NCBI RefSeq assembly: GCF_036320965.1
Contig: NC_092279.1
Coordinates: 19,667,429-19,731,428, forward strand
DNA from: Panulirus ornatus
Taxonomy: Eukaryota; Arthropoda; Malacostraca; Decapoda; Palinuridae
Direction of reading: 5' to 3'
DNA: 64,000 bases
Made by a program: the position numbers and the translations under genes. Under the pieces are notes generated by a model. That model was not told the DNA's origin. It did not search any database and saw only the letters and a list, made by a program, of their open reading frames with translations. Numbering within the stretch: position 1 is the stretch's first letter; each line of letters begins with the position of its first letter. Positions 13,435 through 25,499 of this stretch are shown piece after piece.

Positions 13435-13722
13435 CTTACCTTACCTTACGATGATTTCGGAGGTCTTCTACCCCCCACAGCTGGGTCTGTGACCTTACCT
13501 TACCTTACGTATACCTTACGATGGTTTCGGAGGTCTTCTACCCCCCACAGCTGGGGTCTGGGACCTTACCTTACCTTACGTATACCTTACGATGGTTTCG
13601 GAGGTCTTCTACCCCCACAGCTGCGTCTGGGACCTTACCTTACCTTACGTATACCTTACGGTGGTTTCGGAGGTCTTCTACCCCCACAGCTGGGGTCTGG
13701 GACCTTACCTTACCTAAGATGA
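13435..13722. repeat. 70 bp minisatellite (CCTTACC family), 4 copies plus a partial
   Basis: Unit has ggaccttaccttaccttacg, tataccttacgatggtttcg, gaggtcttctaccccc and cacagctggggtctg. The tggtttcgg anchor lies at 13451, 13521, 13592 and 13661, so unit length is 69-71 bp. Copies differ mainly in C-run length and single bases. A degenerate further copy follows at 13820-13877 after an A-run. Because unit length is not a multiple of 3, the frame rotates between copies, which argues against coding. Confidence 0.95.
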
Positions 13723-13819
13723 TTCTGGCGTACATATTTTTTTTTTTTAATTTTAGCAACAACATCGTCGCGTCTGATTCTTACCAACTGGCTAATTGTC
13801 CCGCTGGAAAAAAAAAAAA

Positions 13820-13877
13820 AATGTTACGATGGTGTCGGAGGAAGTCTTCTTGACCCCATCCCCACAGCTGGGGTGTC
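13820..13877. repeat. degenerate solo unit of the 70 bp family
   Basis: Carries gttacgatggtgtcgg, aagtcttct and cccacagctggggt in the same order as the array just upstream, separated from it by 100 bp that includes T- and A-runs. Confidence 0.7.
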
Positions 13878-14008
13878 CGGGCCAAGCTGTCGCGTTGCTT
13901 GCCCGCTCAGCGGAGGGCTGCTGTGGCCGCGCGGCCAGTGGGCCAATATTAACCACAGCATCCTGGCTCGTCTGCTACACTTTGTAGGTGCTCGTCCAGG
14001 ATCTCTTC

Positions 14009-14030
14009 CCCCCCCCCCCCCACCCCCTCC
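14009..14030. repeat. poly-C tract
   Basis: C14-A-C6, a cytosine run able to form an i-motif, with G4 on the other strand. Confidence 0.85.
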
Positions 14031-14164
14031 TTGCGCAGACCAGTGAGAGCATCTCGGGGTAACTTGAGCTCATCAGCAATATATTGGGGTTTGGATTATC
14101 GACTTTCTTCGTTGAACTTCACGCACTAGTTGACCTATGTACGTTTTCCTTGGCAAAGACGAAA

Positions 14165-14413
<249 letters not shown>

Positions 14414-15036
14414 GACGGAAGAAATTAAGTGAAGAGGAGGAGACCAAGAGAAATATAAGTGGAAAGAAAAACCTGTAATTGAAACACAAGAGAGACGGAT
14501 AAAGAACTGACAAACCAATATATGATACAAAAAAAACAAATAAAAGGTGATATTAAGGAGTTCTGAGGTTTCAAGGAGTCAAGTCAGCCAATTTTGGTAA
14601 ACACAGACAGCTTACAACAATCTAAGACAGAGAAAAAAAAAATCACGAAAAATCAAATCCACAATTTACAATCGAGATGAGGAGATCAGGAAATCTCCAA
14701 AGGCTTATTACTACGGCCTGGAGCAGCAGTGGAGCGGACGGTACCACACCGCCTCAGATGAGAGGAGGTCAGGTGTTCAGATACAAGCGCCAGATGAGGA
14801 ACATGGTGTACCTGGCGCCTCGGAGGAGGAGGAGGAGGAGGAGAGGAGACTCCTGGCGCAGCACAACACGGCCGCCACTTGGTCACGGGATCTATCCGGA
14901 ACATGATGAACCTCATTCTGGAACTGCTTGCTTGTTTGCTTCCTCCTGCTGCCGAGCGAATGCCTGTGTTGTTCTTCCCCCTTCCCCTCCCCGTCTATCT
15001 TGCTGAGGAGCGGCTCTACAAGCTGCTCCTCGTCTC

Positions 15037-15038
<2 letters not shown>
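14414..15038. other. no gene recognised
   Basis: AT-rich to 14680 with short A-runs, then GC-rich with a (GGA)n stretch at 14822-14846. Frames here have no recognisable domain. Confidence 0.5.

Positions 15039-15108
<70 letters not shown>
15039..15108. repeat. (GA)n microsatellite
   Basis: Perfect tract of 35 units. Confidence 0.97.
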
Positions 15109-15111
<3 letters not shown>

Positions 15112-15168
15112 AGGCGGCAAACACTTGAACTAATGACCACTGTGACTCTGAAACTCAAACAAAGGAAC

Positions 15169-16103
<935 letters not shown>

Positions 16104-16618
16104 CCCTTAACAGCACAGTATTTGAAGCTGCTAGGCTCTTTGGCACTTTGCTAGCACTACCAGCTCAGTAACTGAAGTTGCTAGGCTATTTTCTAGCCCT
16201 AACAGCTTAGTATCTAAAGTTGCTAAGCTATTTTCTAGCCTTAACAGCTCAGTATCTGAAGTAGCTAGGCTATTTTCTAGCCTTAACAGCTCAGTATCTG
16301 AAGTAGCTAGGCTATTTTCTAGCCTTAACAGCTCAGTATCTGAAGGTGCTAAGCTCTTTCTAGCTTTAACAGCTTAGTATCTGAAGTTGCTTGGCTATTT
16401 TCTAGCCTCAACCGCTTAGTATCTGAAGTTGCTTGGCTATTTTCTAGCCTCAACAGCTCAGTATCTGAAGTAGCTAGGCTATTTTCTAGCCTTAACAGCT
16501 CAGTATATGAAGTTGCTTGGCTATTTTCTAGCCTTAACAGCTCAGGATCTGAAGTAGCCAGGCTATTTTCAAGCCTGAACAGCTCAGTATCTGAAGCCAG
16601 GCTCTCTTCGACCCTTGA
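16104..16618. repeat. 42 bp minisatellite of about 13 hairpin-forming units
   Basis: Unit has aacagctcagtatctgaagt, (t/a)gct(a/t)ggctatttt and ctagcctt. Copies recur about every 42 bp. Almost every copy keeps GGCTA-TTTTC-TAGCC, a 5 bp stem with a 5 nt loop, even where neighbouring bases vary (gttgct/gtagct, ccctaac/ccttaac/cctcaac). The two edges are more diverged than the centre. Confidence 0.93.
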
Positions 16619-17860
16619 CAGCTCGGTACTTCAAGTCAAAAGTTCTTCAGCTTTCCAGGCAAGGGTGTAGCACAGCACGGACCAGCGTCGTACTTGTAGA
16701 CCCGTCCTCAGTGCTGGTGTTTGTGGCTCCTCTTGCTGACATCGCGAGGACGGTCCGCCCCTCCCCTCGCTCTTCCAAAGCTTTTCCACCACCTCCACAA
16801 AGACCTCTACACCTAAGCTGCTCCGTCTGTGAGCCTCTGATCCAACAGGCTGGCTGGCTGGCTGGCTGCTCCTTACTTCGGAGGAGTTCATTTGGCGGGG
16901 GGCTAACGACCCGAGGAACACCCCCCCCCCCCCAAACCCCTGCACCCCATCTTTTTTTTACCATTTTATTTGGCGCTCGCACACAATGCCGGAGAGCGGC
17001 AATAAACGCTTCTTTCACGAGCAAACCAGTATCATAATACACCGTGAATAATACATCCATGAAGGTTACAGTTTAATACAGGGGTAAGTGCATGCATTCT
17101 GGTTTATACGATGCATGATAATTATTGGACACTTTATTCTTTCGTGAAGAAGAAAAAAAATACATCCAGGAGCTCAGGGTCAAGAGTGAAAAAGCAAGAT
17201 CATGCATTCCACTTACATGAGAATCTCGTTAAGTGAATAGAAGTCCTTCAACCTCTCGTTTCTTTCTTCCCATCCTTCATAAAACAAAAAATGAAAACAC
17301 CTTTTTATCATTCAAGTGTTAAGATATTCGGTGAAAACATATTATTAGCCTGCCTTTAGTGGTCACCACAGACACAGACAAAAACACAGGGGGTAAAGGG
17401 CACCTTTGATCCCCCCCTTTCTCCACCTCCTCCCCTCACATTCCCCCCTCCCCTCCGATTCTGGGGGCCCCCCCGCAGTTCAGAAGACTGAAGTAGGAAG
17501 GTTAGGGAGGAGGTGGAAGGGGGGGAGGGGGCCCGCAGCTCCTAACGTCCCTCCCACCCACGGCCTCTAGAGTTCCTAAAATGGGTAGGTAGGAGTGGGA
17601 GAAGGATGGATCTCGATCTCCATCGACCTTCTCTGCAGACCCAGAATGAGGGATGGGGGATTCGATACCCTTAACATTCCCTTCCTTCACCTCAGGAGTC
17701 CCTCATTACACTCCCCATCCCCACCAGAGGGCCCATAAAAAGACTAGACGAAGGAGGAGAAAATATCGAAGCCCTGTTCAACACCTTCCGCTTACGGTAT
17801 GAACGAAGGGCATCATATCACACACCAGATGAATCATCAAGGCAGGACCAATCATACCAC

Positions 17861-17861
<1 letters not shown>
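16619..17861. other. no gene recognised
   Basis: Holds a C-run (16,921-16,934), C-rich and G-rich patches at 17,410-17,535 including a GGGGGCCCCCC palindrome near 17,464, and otherwise unique-looking sequence. The frames at 16.6-17.06 kb lack domains. Confidence 0.5.
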
Positions 17862-17899
<38 letters not shown>

Positions 17900-17906
17900 G
17901 CGCACG
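17862..17906. repeat. (AC)n(CG)n microsatellite
   Basis: About 18 AC units ending in a short CG/CA mixture. Confidence 0.96.
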
Positions 17907-18163
17907 CACCACACCTTAAAGACCTAGGCAACATGACTGTCCATGACCACACCTTTAGGGAACACGTCACGAAGACCGTCGAACGTGCGATGCTGACGAT
18001 GGGATGAACCACAGGAAAACTCTTAGAATGGCTCGAGCGAGAGCTGTGATGACACACCTCACAGCACCAAGTTTTCTTCCGGCTGGAATTCTGCTGTGTT
18101 ACCCTGACCAGAGAGGACACAGCCGGAGAAACTGCTGAGATGAGCAACGTTTTCACTGGTCCT

Positions 18164-18165
<2 letters not shown>

Positions 18166-18222
<57 letters not shown>
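18166..18222. repeat. (AC)n microsatellite
   Basis: About 28 perfect units. Confidence 0.97.
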
Positions 18223-18224
<2 letters not shown>

Positions 18225-18560
18225 TCACGAAACTCCACAAGTATGAAAAATAACTGAGTTTTTTCAGCAAATTGTTGCATTTATATAAAAAAAAAAGTAC
18301 ATACACCTAAATTACAAGAATTCTAGAATCTGCAGACATCACGTAGTAAAAGTCTGAGGAGCCACACGTACACAATAGGGGAACCCGAGCTTTAAATTTT
18401 TCTTTTTTTAATACCAAACGCACGCAGCCTGGCCTCGATGGGGGGGCTTTTTGTCCCAGACCGGAGCCTTCAGACATTGCAAAAACGCACACCGTGAGCT
18501 GCGAGGGGTTGAGAAGGAACCACGGTAACCCACGTCAGATTAAAATCCAACAAGCACTGA

Positions 18561-18577
18561 CACACACACACACACAC
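18561..18577. repeat. short (CA)8
   Basis: Eight to nine CA units. Confidence 0.9.
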
Positions 18578-18843
18578 TGTAGCGACTCGAGTGGACGGGA
18601 TAGCAACACGGTGGCGGTCGGTTGGTTTGGTCGTTGTTAAGGTTCAACTGTCTCAAAGTCCGCCGCCGGCCGTCCATGGCCGACGGTGAATCTCTGAGTC
18701 AATATGTGGCGGAGAATCAATAACTGAAGCATTCCATTTCCTCTCAACCCAATTCCCTCCCTCCCGACTCTCGTGGAACTCGAAGGGATCGTGCATGTCT
18801 GTTATTCGTAATGTCACAGGCAAGGGAAATAAACTCGGCACTG

Positions 18844-18844
<1 letters not shown>

Positions 18845-18888
<44 letters not shown>
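18845..18888. repeat. (AC)n microsatellite
   Basis: About 22 perfect units. Confidence 0.97.
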
Positions 18889-18889
<1 letters not shown>

Positions 18890-20809
18890 AATGGTCCCGT
18901 GGCCTTCCTCTTGCAAGAAAATACCTACGCCTAAAATCATTATTAAATCATGCAAGGTGGGATAAAGTTCGAACGAGGTCAACAATAGCTGCAACTGATG
19001 GAAAAAAAAAAATATCGTGGTTCAAAAACGATTATGGCCAGGAACGAAAGGTTAAGTGGTGGCCTATGGAGATGCAATCAACATGAAAATATGGGTTAGC
19101 AGTTATCATTAAGAGGGAGCCAAGTTTAGGAAATCGTTTACTCCTGTAATGGTGGGAAGTAAAAGATAAGAAAAATGTTACGTGTGGCCTTTGAGAGGGC
19201 AGGAACTCAAAAAAAAAAAAAAAATAATAAGAAAGGTTATGTGGTCGTTGTGATGGCAGTAACTTTTAGGAAATTCTAAAGTGTGACGTTAGTCATGGCA
19301 ACAGCTGAGTGGAAAAGTTGCGTAGGGTCGCTTGGGCATCAGAAGCTACTGAAGATTATGGTTACCACAAAACTCATAAGAGTAGCAGCTGAGTGAGGCA
19401 ATGTGACGTGTGGCTTCTGTGGTCACCGTTTGTGATGGTAACCAAGTGGAACAGGTTACGTTAATTTTCCTTATAAATGGTAACAGTAAATGAGAAGCCG
19501 GCTACCACTGGTGACATATTGTCAACGTGTGGACTAAAGCGACTGTTCTGTTTGTTAGATTCGCCATGGGTACAGCTGACATAGAACTTTGTCTCATCGA
19601 AAGCTGAAACAGTGCAAAGATTGGTTCCATGCGATTAAAGGTGAAACAAAAATATGATATAAGATCTACGTGAAGTTTAAGCTGGGAGTCGCTTCTTCCT
19701 AGCCTAGGCTGCTGTGGGGAGGGAGGGATGTGCCAGACCCAGCCCAGCCAGCCAGCCAGCCCTGTCTCGCGTGGCCACACAACCCCAGATATCGATCTTC
19801 GCATTAACTTGTCTTTCACTGGTCTTCGTCCACCTTCCTAAAATGTCGCCAGGATTCGCCACACTATTCCGCCATCTGGTGCAAACGTACACGTACAACG
19901 ACACATTTCAAAGTATATATACTCAGAATTTAAGTTTGATCATGTGTCAATAAGTTTGTTGTACACATCCTGCCGTTCACACTACCATTCCGGGTTATAT
20001 ATACACGAAAGGCGGGAAAATAATGTTCCACGCTCTATCAGCGATGTATATTCATGCCCGTCCAAACTCGAGAGAGAGTTCGATCAAAATAAAGCAAACT
20101 GAGTGTTTACTGACGATTACAAACCTAACCTACCCTAGCCTAGCCTAGCCTCCACAGCGGTGAGGAGCGAGGAAAGAAAACAGGCAGAGATTTGTGATCC
20201 AATCCTGATTATTTTCAGACAATAGAATCTCACTCGCTCTGTTCTCGGGATCATTACGGCCTGGTCTCATATATCAACAGCACCAAATATACTTCACCGC
20301 CTCGTCGTTGCGTCGCTTGCTATTGCCTCAACCTCATTTCAGCTCGCGATACATAGCGCCCGGCATTCATCTACCGCCCAGGGCTGTCTCAACGCTTCGG
20401 AAAAACAATACGTACTTACCACCGCCGCCGCCACCACCACAACCACCACCACAGACAGCTCCACAAAACCTTCACGAGAGACTTTCAATGTAGAGCTTTC
20501 CTTTCCAGTTCGTGTATCTATAAATTCATGAATGAAAAAAAGGATAAACAATATTTTTTATTACTGAGTAAACGTAAATAACTTACGATCACATGGCATC
20601 GCTTCTGTGACGCTATTTTATCGATTTTTTTTTTTTTTTGCCATGTAATGATTAGCTACGAGAGAATCCAAACAGTCTAAACTAACAATAAACAGGATCT
20701 ATTACAGCCCTGTATGACATCACCTGAGTAACACCCTTATCAGTCGATGTTAGGCTGGCTGCCCAGTGTATTATAGACCTCAAAACTAACTTTTTTTTTT
20801 CCAGCTTAC

Positions 20810-20814
<5 letters not shown>
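18889..20814. other. no gene recognised
   Basis: Unique-looking sequence with A-runs (19,003; 19,209), a (CAGC)n patch at 19,740-19,760, several ccTAGCC steps near 20,135-20,155 and a (CCGCCGCCA)-like stretch at 20,420-20,450. Short recurring gtggyaacag-type phrases at 19,180-19,480 hint at an old, heavily decayed tandem array. Confidence 0.45.

Positions 20815-20871
<57 letters not shown>
20815..20871. repeat. (CT)n microsatellite
   Basis: About 28 perfect units. Confidence 0.97.
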
Positions 20872-20876
<5 letters not shown>

Positions 20877-21420
20877 CATGCTGCAGCCTAGTACAGTCAG
20901 TATGCAACGTTGCAGGTTCGCCATGTTGGTGAGGGAGGGCCGCTACGCTCGCGGCGTCACATCGCTATCTATCAACCCCCCCCGATGCAACTGCTGTGCT
21001 CAAGACTAAGTTGTGATGGGACGCGAATTTCCCCGGCCTCGTTGGTCGCGCTGAGTGGTTTGTTTGGACAAACAAATCGCGGGCTCGACGACATATCACA
21101 TGAACGTCCCCCCCCTCCACAGCAGCGGCGACCCCTCCTCCTCCTCAAACGCGGCGCCATGCGACACAAACGGGGAGGAGGAGGAGGAGGAGGAGGAGAG
21201 ACGATCACAGCTCCCAAACGCGAGTGTGAACGCCATCAGCGCCGCTCTCGTGCTAACCTAACCATACGACTCTGTAACAGCTAACTGGTATGTGTGATAA
21301 TGGAGACACTTTACTGACGTTACCCTAACTGGCTCTTGAGAGAAACGGGAAGAAATGACATGAAAAAAAAAAAAATGTTAGCGATGGTGGAAACCTTTTT
21401 GACTGGAGCCACAACCACCG
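20872..21420. other. no gene recognised; (GGA)n patch
   Basis: GC-rich with a (GGA)n run at 21,173-21,199. The two overlapping frames across 20,910-21,284 have no domain signature. An A-run with atgttagcgatggtgg at 21,362-21,391 resembles the A-run/atgttacgatggtgtcgg of the 70 bp family at 13.81 kb. Confidence 0.5.
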
Positions 21421-21760
21421 ACATTACTTGACCTTGCCCCTTGCTTGATTTCAAAGGGTAGCGCATCTTTGAAGCCTTGGTACTTCAACGTCAGTCAAGT
21501 TTTGACAACAAAGACTATAAGAACATCTTTCCCGACATTACTTGACCTTGCCCCTTCCTTGATTTCAAAGGGTGCGCATCTTTGAAGCCTTGGTACTTCA
21601 ACGTCAGTCAAGTTTTGACAACAAAGACTCTAAGAACATCTTTCCCGACATTACTTGACCTTGCCCCTTCCTTGATTTCAAAGGGTGCGCATCTTTGAAG
21701 CCTTGGTACTTCAACGTCAGTCAAGTTTTGACAACAAAGACTCTAAGAACATCTTTCCCG
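21421..21760. repeat. 113-114 bp tandem triplication
   Basis: The unit begins acattacttgaccttgcccc and ends ctaagaacatctttcccg. Copies start at 21,421, 21,535 and 21,648. Copy 1 differs from the others by one inserted base (gggtagcg versus gggtgcg) and at least two substitutions. Copies 2 and 3 look identical. Each unit holds an imperfect palindrome, TTGAAG...CTTCAA, around gccttggta. Confidence 0.96.
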
Positions 21761-21828
21761 AGCATCCATACCAATTCTACCCAGACCAATCTACTCGTCC
21801 TGGAAAGTCCTAACGAGAATTATTGAGA

Positions 21829-21842
21829 GATAACGCGTTATC
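21829..21842. other. perfect 14 bp palindrome
   Basis: GATAACGCGTTATC is fully self-complementary, and its half GCGTTATC is repeated directly 3 bp downstream. Could be a binding site or chance. Confidence 0.5.
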
Positions 21843-22142
21843 AAGCGTTATCAGTGTATCCCCTAGCTTCAGGCCGAGCTAATAAAGCCTATCTCATGCC
21901 ATCCATCCCCCACCCCTCCAAACCACACACATCCACGCCCTGGGACACTGAAAATTCATTTGGTACTCGGGTAATCCTAATTCCATTAGTCCTACATCCT
22001 GCACTGAATATACCAAGGATCCCGTGTAGGGAACGGTGTTTGGAAACACATGCAATACAGGTGAGTTTAGGAAGGTGATGCGTTGTGAAGGCAGTTTTCA
22101 TTCTCAAACCCACCTGCGAACGCCAAATCAGTCTTAATATAC

Positions 22143-22146
<4 letters not shown>
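21843..22146. other. no gene recognised; consensus-like splice donor
   Basis: An open frame over 21,854-22,078 runs into CAG|GTGAGT at about 22,058-22,066, which matches an animal 5' splice site. The peptide before it resembles no family, so a coding exon is not claimed. Confidence 0.3.

Positions 22147-22225
<79 letters not shown>
22147..22225. repeat. (TA)n microsatellite
   Basis: About 39 units, fully self-complementary. Confidence 0.97.
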
Positions 22226-22229
<4 letters not shown>

Positions 22230-22411
22230 GCAGGCATGAGGGAAGCTCGTGCTAGCCTCACTGCCCACACAAACATCTGTTATCAGTACGACAAACAATG
22301 GCACATGACCAGGACACGCTGGGCTTACCCCCTGCCTTTCCCCACGTCTGTCAGGAATAACAGGACAGACCACTCTGCCGTATCGTTACATTCCTCGTTT
22401 TCTGTAACTTT

Positions 22412-22424
22412 TGTGAGTGTGTGC

Positions 22425-22492
<68 letters not shown>
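22412..22492. repeat. (GT)n(AT)n compound microsatellite
   Basis: About 12 GT units, slightly imperfect, then about 28 AT units ending at SINE-like family B. Confidence 0.97.
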
Positions 22493-22495
<3 letters not shown>

Positions 22496-22619
22496 TCTTT
22501 GCTTTGTCGCTGTCTCCCGCGTTTGCGAGGTAGCGCAAGGAAACAGACGAAAGAAATGGCCCAACCCACCCCCATACACATACGTCCACACACGCAAATA
22601 TACATACCTACACACACAC

Positions 22620-22628
<9 letters not shown>
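22493..22628 (+). mobile_element. SINE-like family B repeat flanked on both sides by (TA)n
   Basis: Runs tttttctttgctttgtcgct, gtctcccgcgtttgcgaggt, agcgcaaggaaacagacgaa, agaaatggcccaaccca, then a tail of cacatacgtccacacacgc- and tacataccta-type C/A-rich repeats leading into (TA)n. Fragments recur at 29,710-29,731, at 54,759-54,784 and inverted at 38,524-38,566. The string CCCGCGTTNGCGAGGTAGCG is shared with family A, though the rest differs. Confidence 0.75.

Positions 22629-22687
<59 letters not shown>
22629..22687. repeat. (TA)n microsatellite
   Basis: About 29 units directly continuing the C/A-rich tail of the family B repeat. Confidence 0.97.
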
Positions 22688-22691
<4 letters not shown>

Positions 22692-23205
22692 CCGTTTTGT
22701 GAATAAAAATTCTGCCCAAAGCTGAAAACATACCGTAAAAAGTATACACAATAGAGATAGTGGGGTCTTAACAAGGAAGGGCAGAGGGAGGGTATCAAAA
22801 ATACAGTGGTCACACAAACATTAAAGGTTGTCAAAACATGTTAATGATGGCTGGAATGTCCTTGTCGAGGCATCTCTGTCGGCAAAGAGGTGACGGTGGC
22901 GCGCCTGGTGCAGCAGCAGGAGCAACTTCTTCTGGGACTGTCGGAGGAGGTTTTAAGTAGCCAATGAGTTCTGGTGGATTGAGGGAAATAGGCCAGACGG
23001 GTGCAGGCGTAAATAGTTCTGGGAAGAATGAAAGTTGTGGAGATGGATCTTCAGTTCAGGCGCAGTGAGGGGTCCGACTCTCCTTGGGCCTACGGAAAGA
23101 GTATGGGGGGCGAGACTCGTGTGTATAATTATGGTCTTGGTCTAGTAACTGGTGATGGCCACAAATGTATACGTGCGTGTACACTGCAAGTTATATATAT
23201 ATCTT
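22688..23205. other. no gene recognised
   Basis: Unique-looking; no domain in the frames and no known element identified. Confidence 0.45.
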
Positions 23206-23326
23206 TCTTTTCTTTCATACTATTCGCCATTTCCCGCGTTAGCGAGGTAGCGCTAAGAACAGAGGATTGGGCCTCCGAGGGAACATCCTCACCTGCCCCC
23301 CGCCCCTTTGTTCCTTCTTTTGGAGA

Positions 23327-23332
<6 letters not shown>
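23206..23332 (+). mobile_element. SINE-like family A repeat, 3'-truncated at (AT)n
   Basis: Carries ttctttcatactattcgcc, atttcccgcgttagcgaggt, agcgctaagaacagaggatt, gggcctccgagggaacatcc and cacctgccccccgccccttt, then gttccttcttttggagaata, where it passes into (AT)n. Compared with 26,801-27,023 it lacks the distal 100 bp. Confidence 0.8.

Positions 23333-23401
<69 letters not shown>
23333..23401. repeat. (AT)n microsatellite
   Basis: About 34 units, replacing the distal part of the family A copy. Confidence 0.97.
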
Positions 23402-23402
<1 letters not shown>

Positions 23403-24429
23403 TATGAAAGCATCTTTTTATAGTTTTCAACTGAGATTACATTCCTTCAGTTCAGCCCCCTCGAAGGCCCGAGAGGTCCTTGAGGCTAGGCCGCCACTCT
23501 GAGGTCAAATTTACCGCTCGTTCCTGGCGGGCCAGGGACACGCCTGCACCTGACGCTAGTCCAGCGGACTCCCATGTCATCGCAGGAGGGAGAGGAGGAC
23601 ACGAAAACGACGACGAACTCGTACTCCTAAAACGGTGTCAAGGTTTCAGACTCGCTGAGTCCTCATCAAGGGAGGAAGGTCGTCCTGCTCTCGGGTACCG
23701 AGGTTCGTCGTCTCTAAACATACGATGTGTAAATGGGTTTAACGCTCTGCCCGGAGCCACCTGAACCTAACACTCACGACTGTACCACGCAGAAATGCAA
23801 GAAGGCACTGGATAAGTATACCCAGAGGGTTATCACAGCAGCCTGGACAGCGGACTCCAACGAGTCTGGTCGGGCAGAGGAACAAGACTGAGATGTGTGG
23901 GGTAAATGGATCTCCTAAATCAAGGTATAGATAACGGAAGGCGTTCGATACATCCTAATTTCTTTAGCATCTCATATCTCAGTTTTTATATTTCCACAGT
24001 CTGAGCTATGGACATTGCAACGTACACCTCGGCTCTGGAGGAATGTATCGTATACCGACCACGAAGCTGCCTTACAGTACCTCCCTCGTATGAAGTTTTG
24101 AACGGCCATGACCTTACAAAAGGCACAGTGAGCTTACGTATCCTCCTTTCGATAGCTTAGTCCCTCATGCGCCAATTACAGAGGCCCCCGTCTCTGCTCT
24201 CAAAGCTCAGTCTGGAAACAAGCTTCACGTTTACTCCTCTAACCAGCAAGACTACTTGATGCTGCCACCTGCAACCAAAAGGGCTCACCTACCCATGAAA
24301 ACCAGGGCTAATCGGATGAACTTTCTTGATAACCATAACAGCGAATCCTTGAATTCCTGAAAAAGAAACTGAATGGTCCATAATGTTTCCAATATTTGCA
24401 GACAGGGAGCTGAACTGTCTTACGGCTCC
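23402..24429. other. no gene recognised
   Basis: The frame over 23,480-23,764 has no domain signature. The rest is unique-looking. Given the reverse transcriptase remnant just downstream on the minus strand, parts may be decayed LINE that I cannot place. Confidence 0.4.
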
Positions 24430-24585
24430 GGAATTTTACACGAGAAGGAAATTTTAGGAAGAGTGATGGTCCAAGAACATACCCGTACGGCACTCCACCA
24501 GTGACCTCAACCCAATACGAGAGGGCTCCTCCCGACATGTGTCACGTTCCCTTCCACTATGGTAATCTTCTGTCCATCAAAGAGA
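24430..24585 (-). mobile_element. LINE reverse transcriptase remnant (motif B region)
   Basis: Minus-strand translation gives WVEVTGGVPYGYVLGPSLFL. This lines up with the EVTSGVPQGSVLGPLLFL motif of CR1/Jockey-type LINE reverse transcriptases, matching about 14 of 18 positions. In another frame just upstream is GQKITIVEGN, resembling the RVVVEG step that normally precedes this motif, so a frameshift lies between. After LFL the similarity stops and stops appear in other frames. This is a dead, short fragment. A chance match is unlikely but not excluded. Confidence 0.55.
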
Positions 24586-25447
24586 GTCTCTCCCCCTATT
24601 CCTGTTTGATGACCTCGTCATATTGCTCGCTGGCAGTCCAGATACAAGCAATCAACCAAACCCTCTCTTTCTGTCTTTTTGCCTAAGACGGGTATCACAC
24701 TCTCATCAGTAGTTTGTTAAGGCCAAGACCACTTCACTTGGACCGTGGGTTTGTGTGGTCTGTGTATCTACGCAGCCCACAGTCAGCTGAGAGGTGTATC
24801 AATACACGTCACCAGGAAGCCACCTACCAGAGAATGTGATCACTCTGTACACCATCAAACGGATACAAAAACCCAAAAGGCTCTGGTCTGGTCACTCCAC
24901 ACACCCACCTCCTCATCCCTTTGTATCTGTGTGCTTGTGTATCCACACACACAGTGGGTAACTCGCTGGCCAAACAACGAAAAGCTTGGATACCAATACA
25001 AAACAAGGGAAAAAAAAAACGATATGGACGGGACAAAACATTTTATAGGGAAATACGATAATTATATCGTAAAAGAAAATAGGCAGGGCAACCCATGTTC
25101 TGTATTTCATGGTGGGTGGGATTAGATCAAGTTTATCTCACCAGTTCCCACGATCCGTGCATTAATACAGACAACAATACCCTTTTTTTTCTACAATAGA
25201 TAAATAAAAAGTAAAATATAAACACAAATTCAGTATGATTCTAAACTATCAATACAGCACTAAATCATGATTTAATCCAATATGGTACTGTTTATAACGT
25301 CAAGAACAGTATAGTGCACACAGACAGCATTATACGTGCAGTACTGTGCACACAGCCAGCATTCATCATGGGTTGAATAGTGAACACGGCTAGAAATATT
25401 GCAGGTAGTAGAGTGCACACACTCAGCACTACCATGGGCAGTATTGT

Positions 25448-25448
<1 letters not shown>
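24586..25448. other. no gene recognised; short diverged repeats near the end
   Basis: Between about 25,305 and 25,448 phrases such as gtgcacacagycagcattat and agtgcacacactcagcact recur every 35-60 bp, a small decayed array leading into (CA)n. No gene supported. Confidence 0.5.

Positions 25449-25498
<50 letters not shown>
25449..25498. repeat. (CA)n microsatellite
   Basis: 25 perfect units. Confidence 0.97.

Positions 25499-25499
<1 letters not shown>

Noticed and set aside
22050..22070. Exon ending at CAG|GTGAGT
   Set aside because: Good donor match, but the preceding frame has no recognisable protein features and the reverse strand is equally open.
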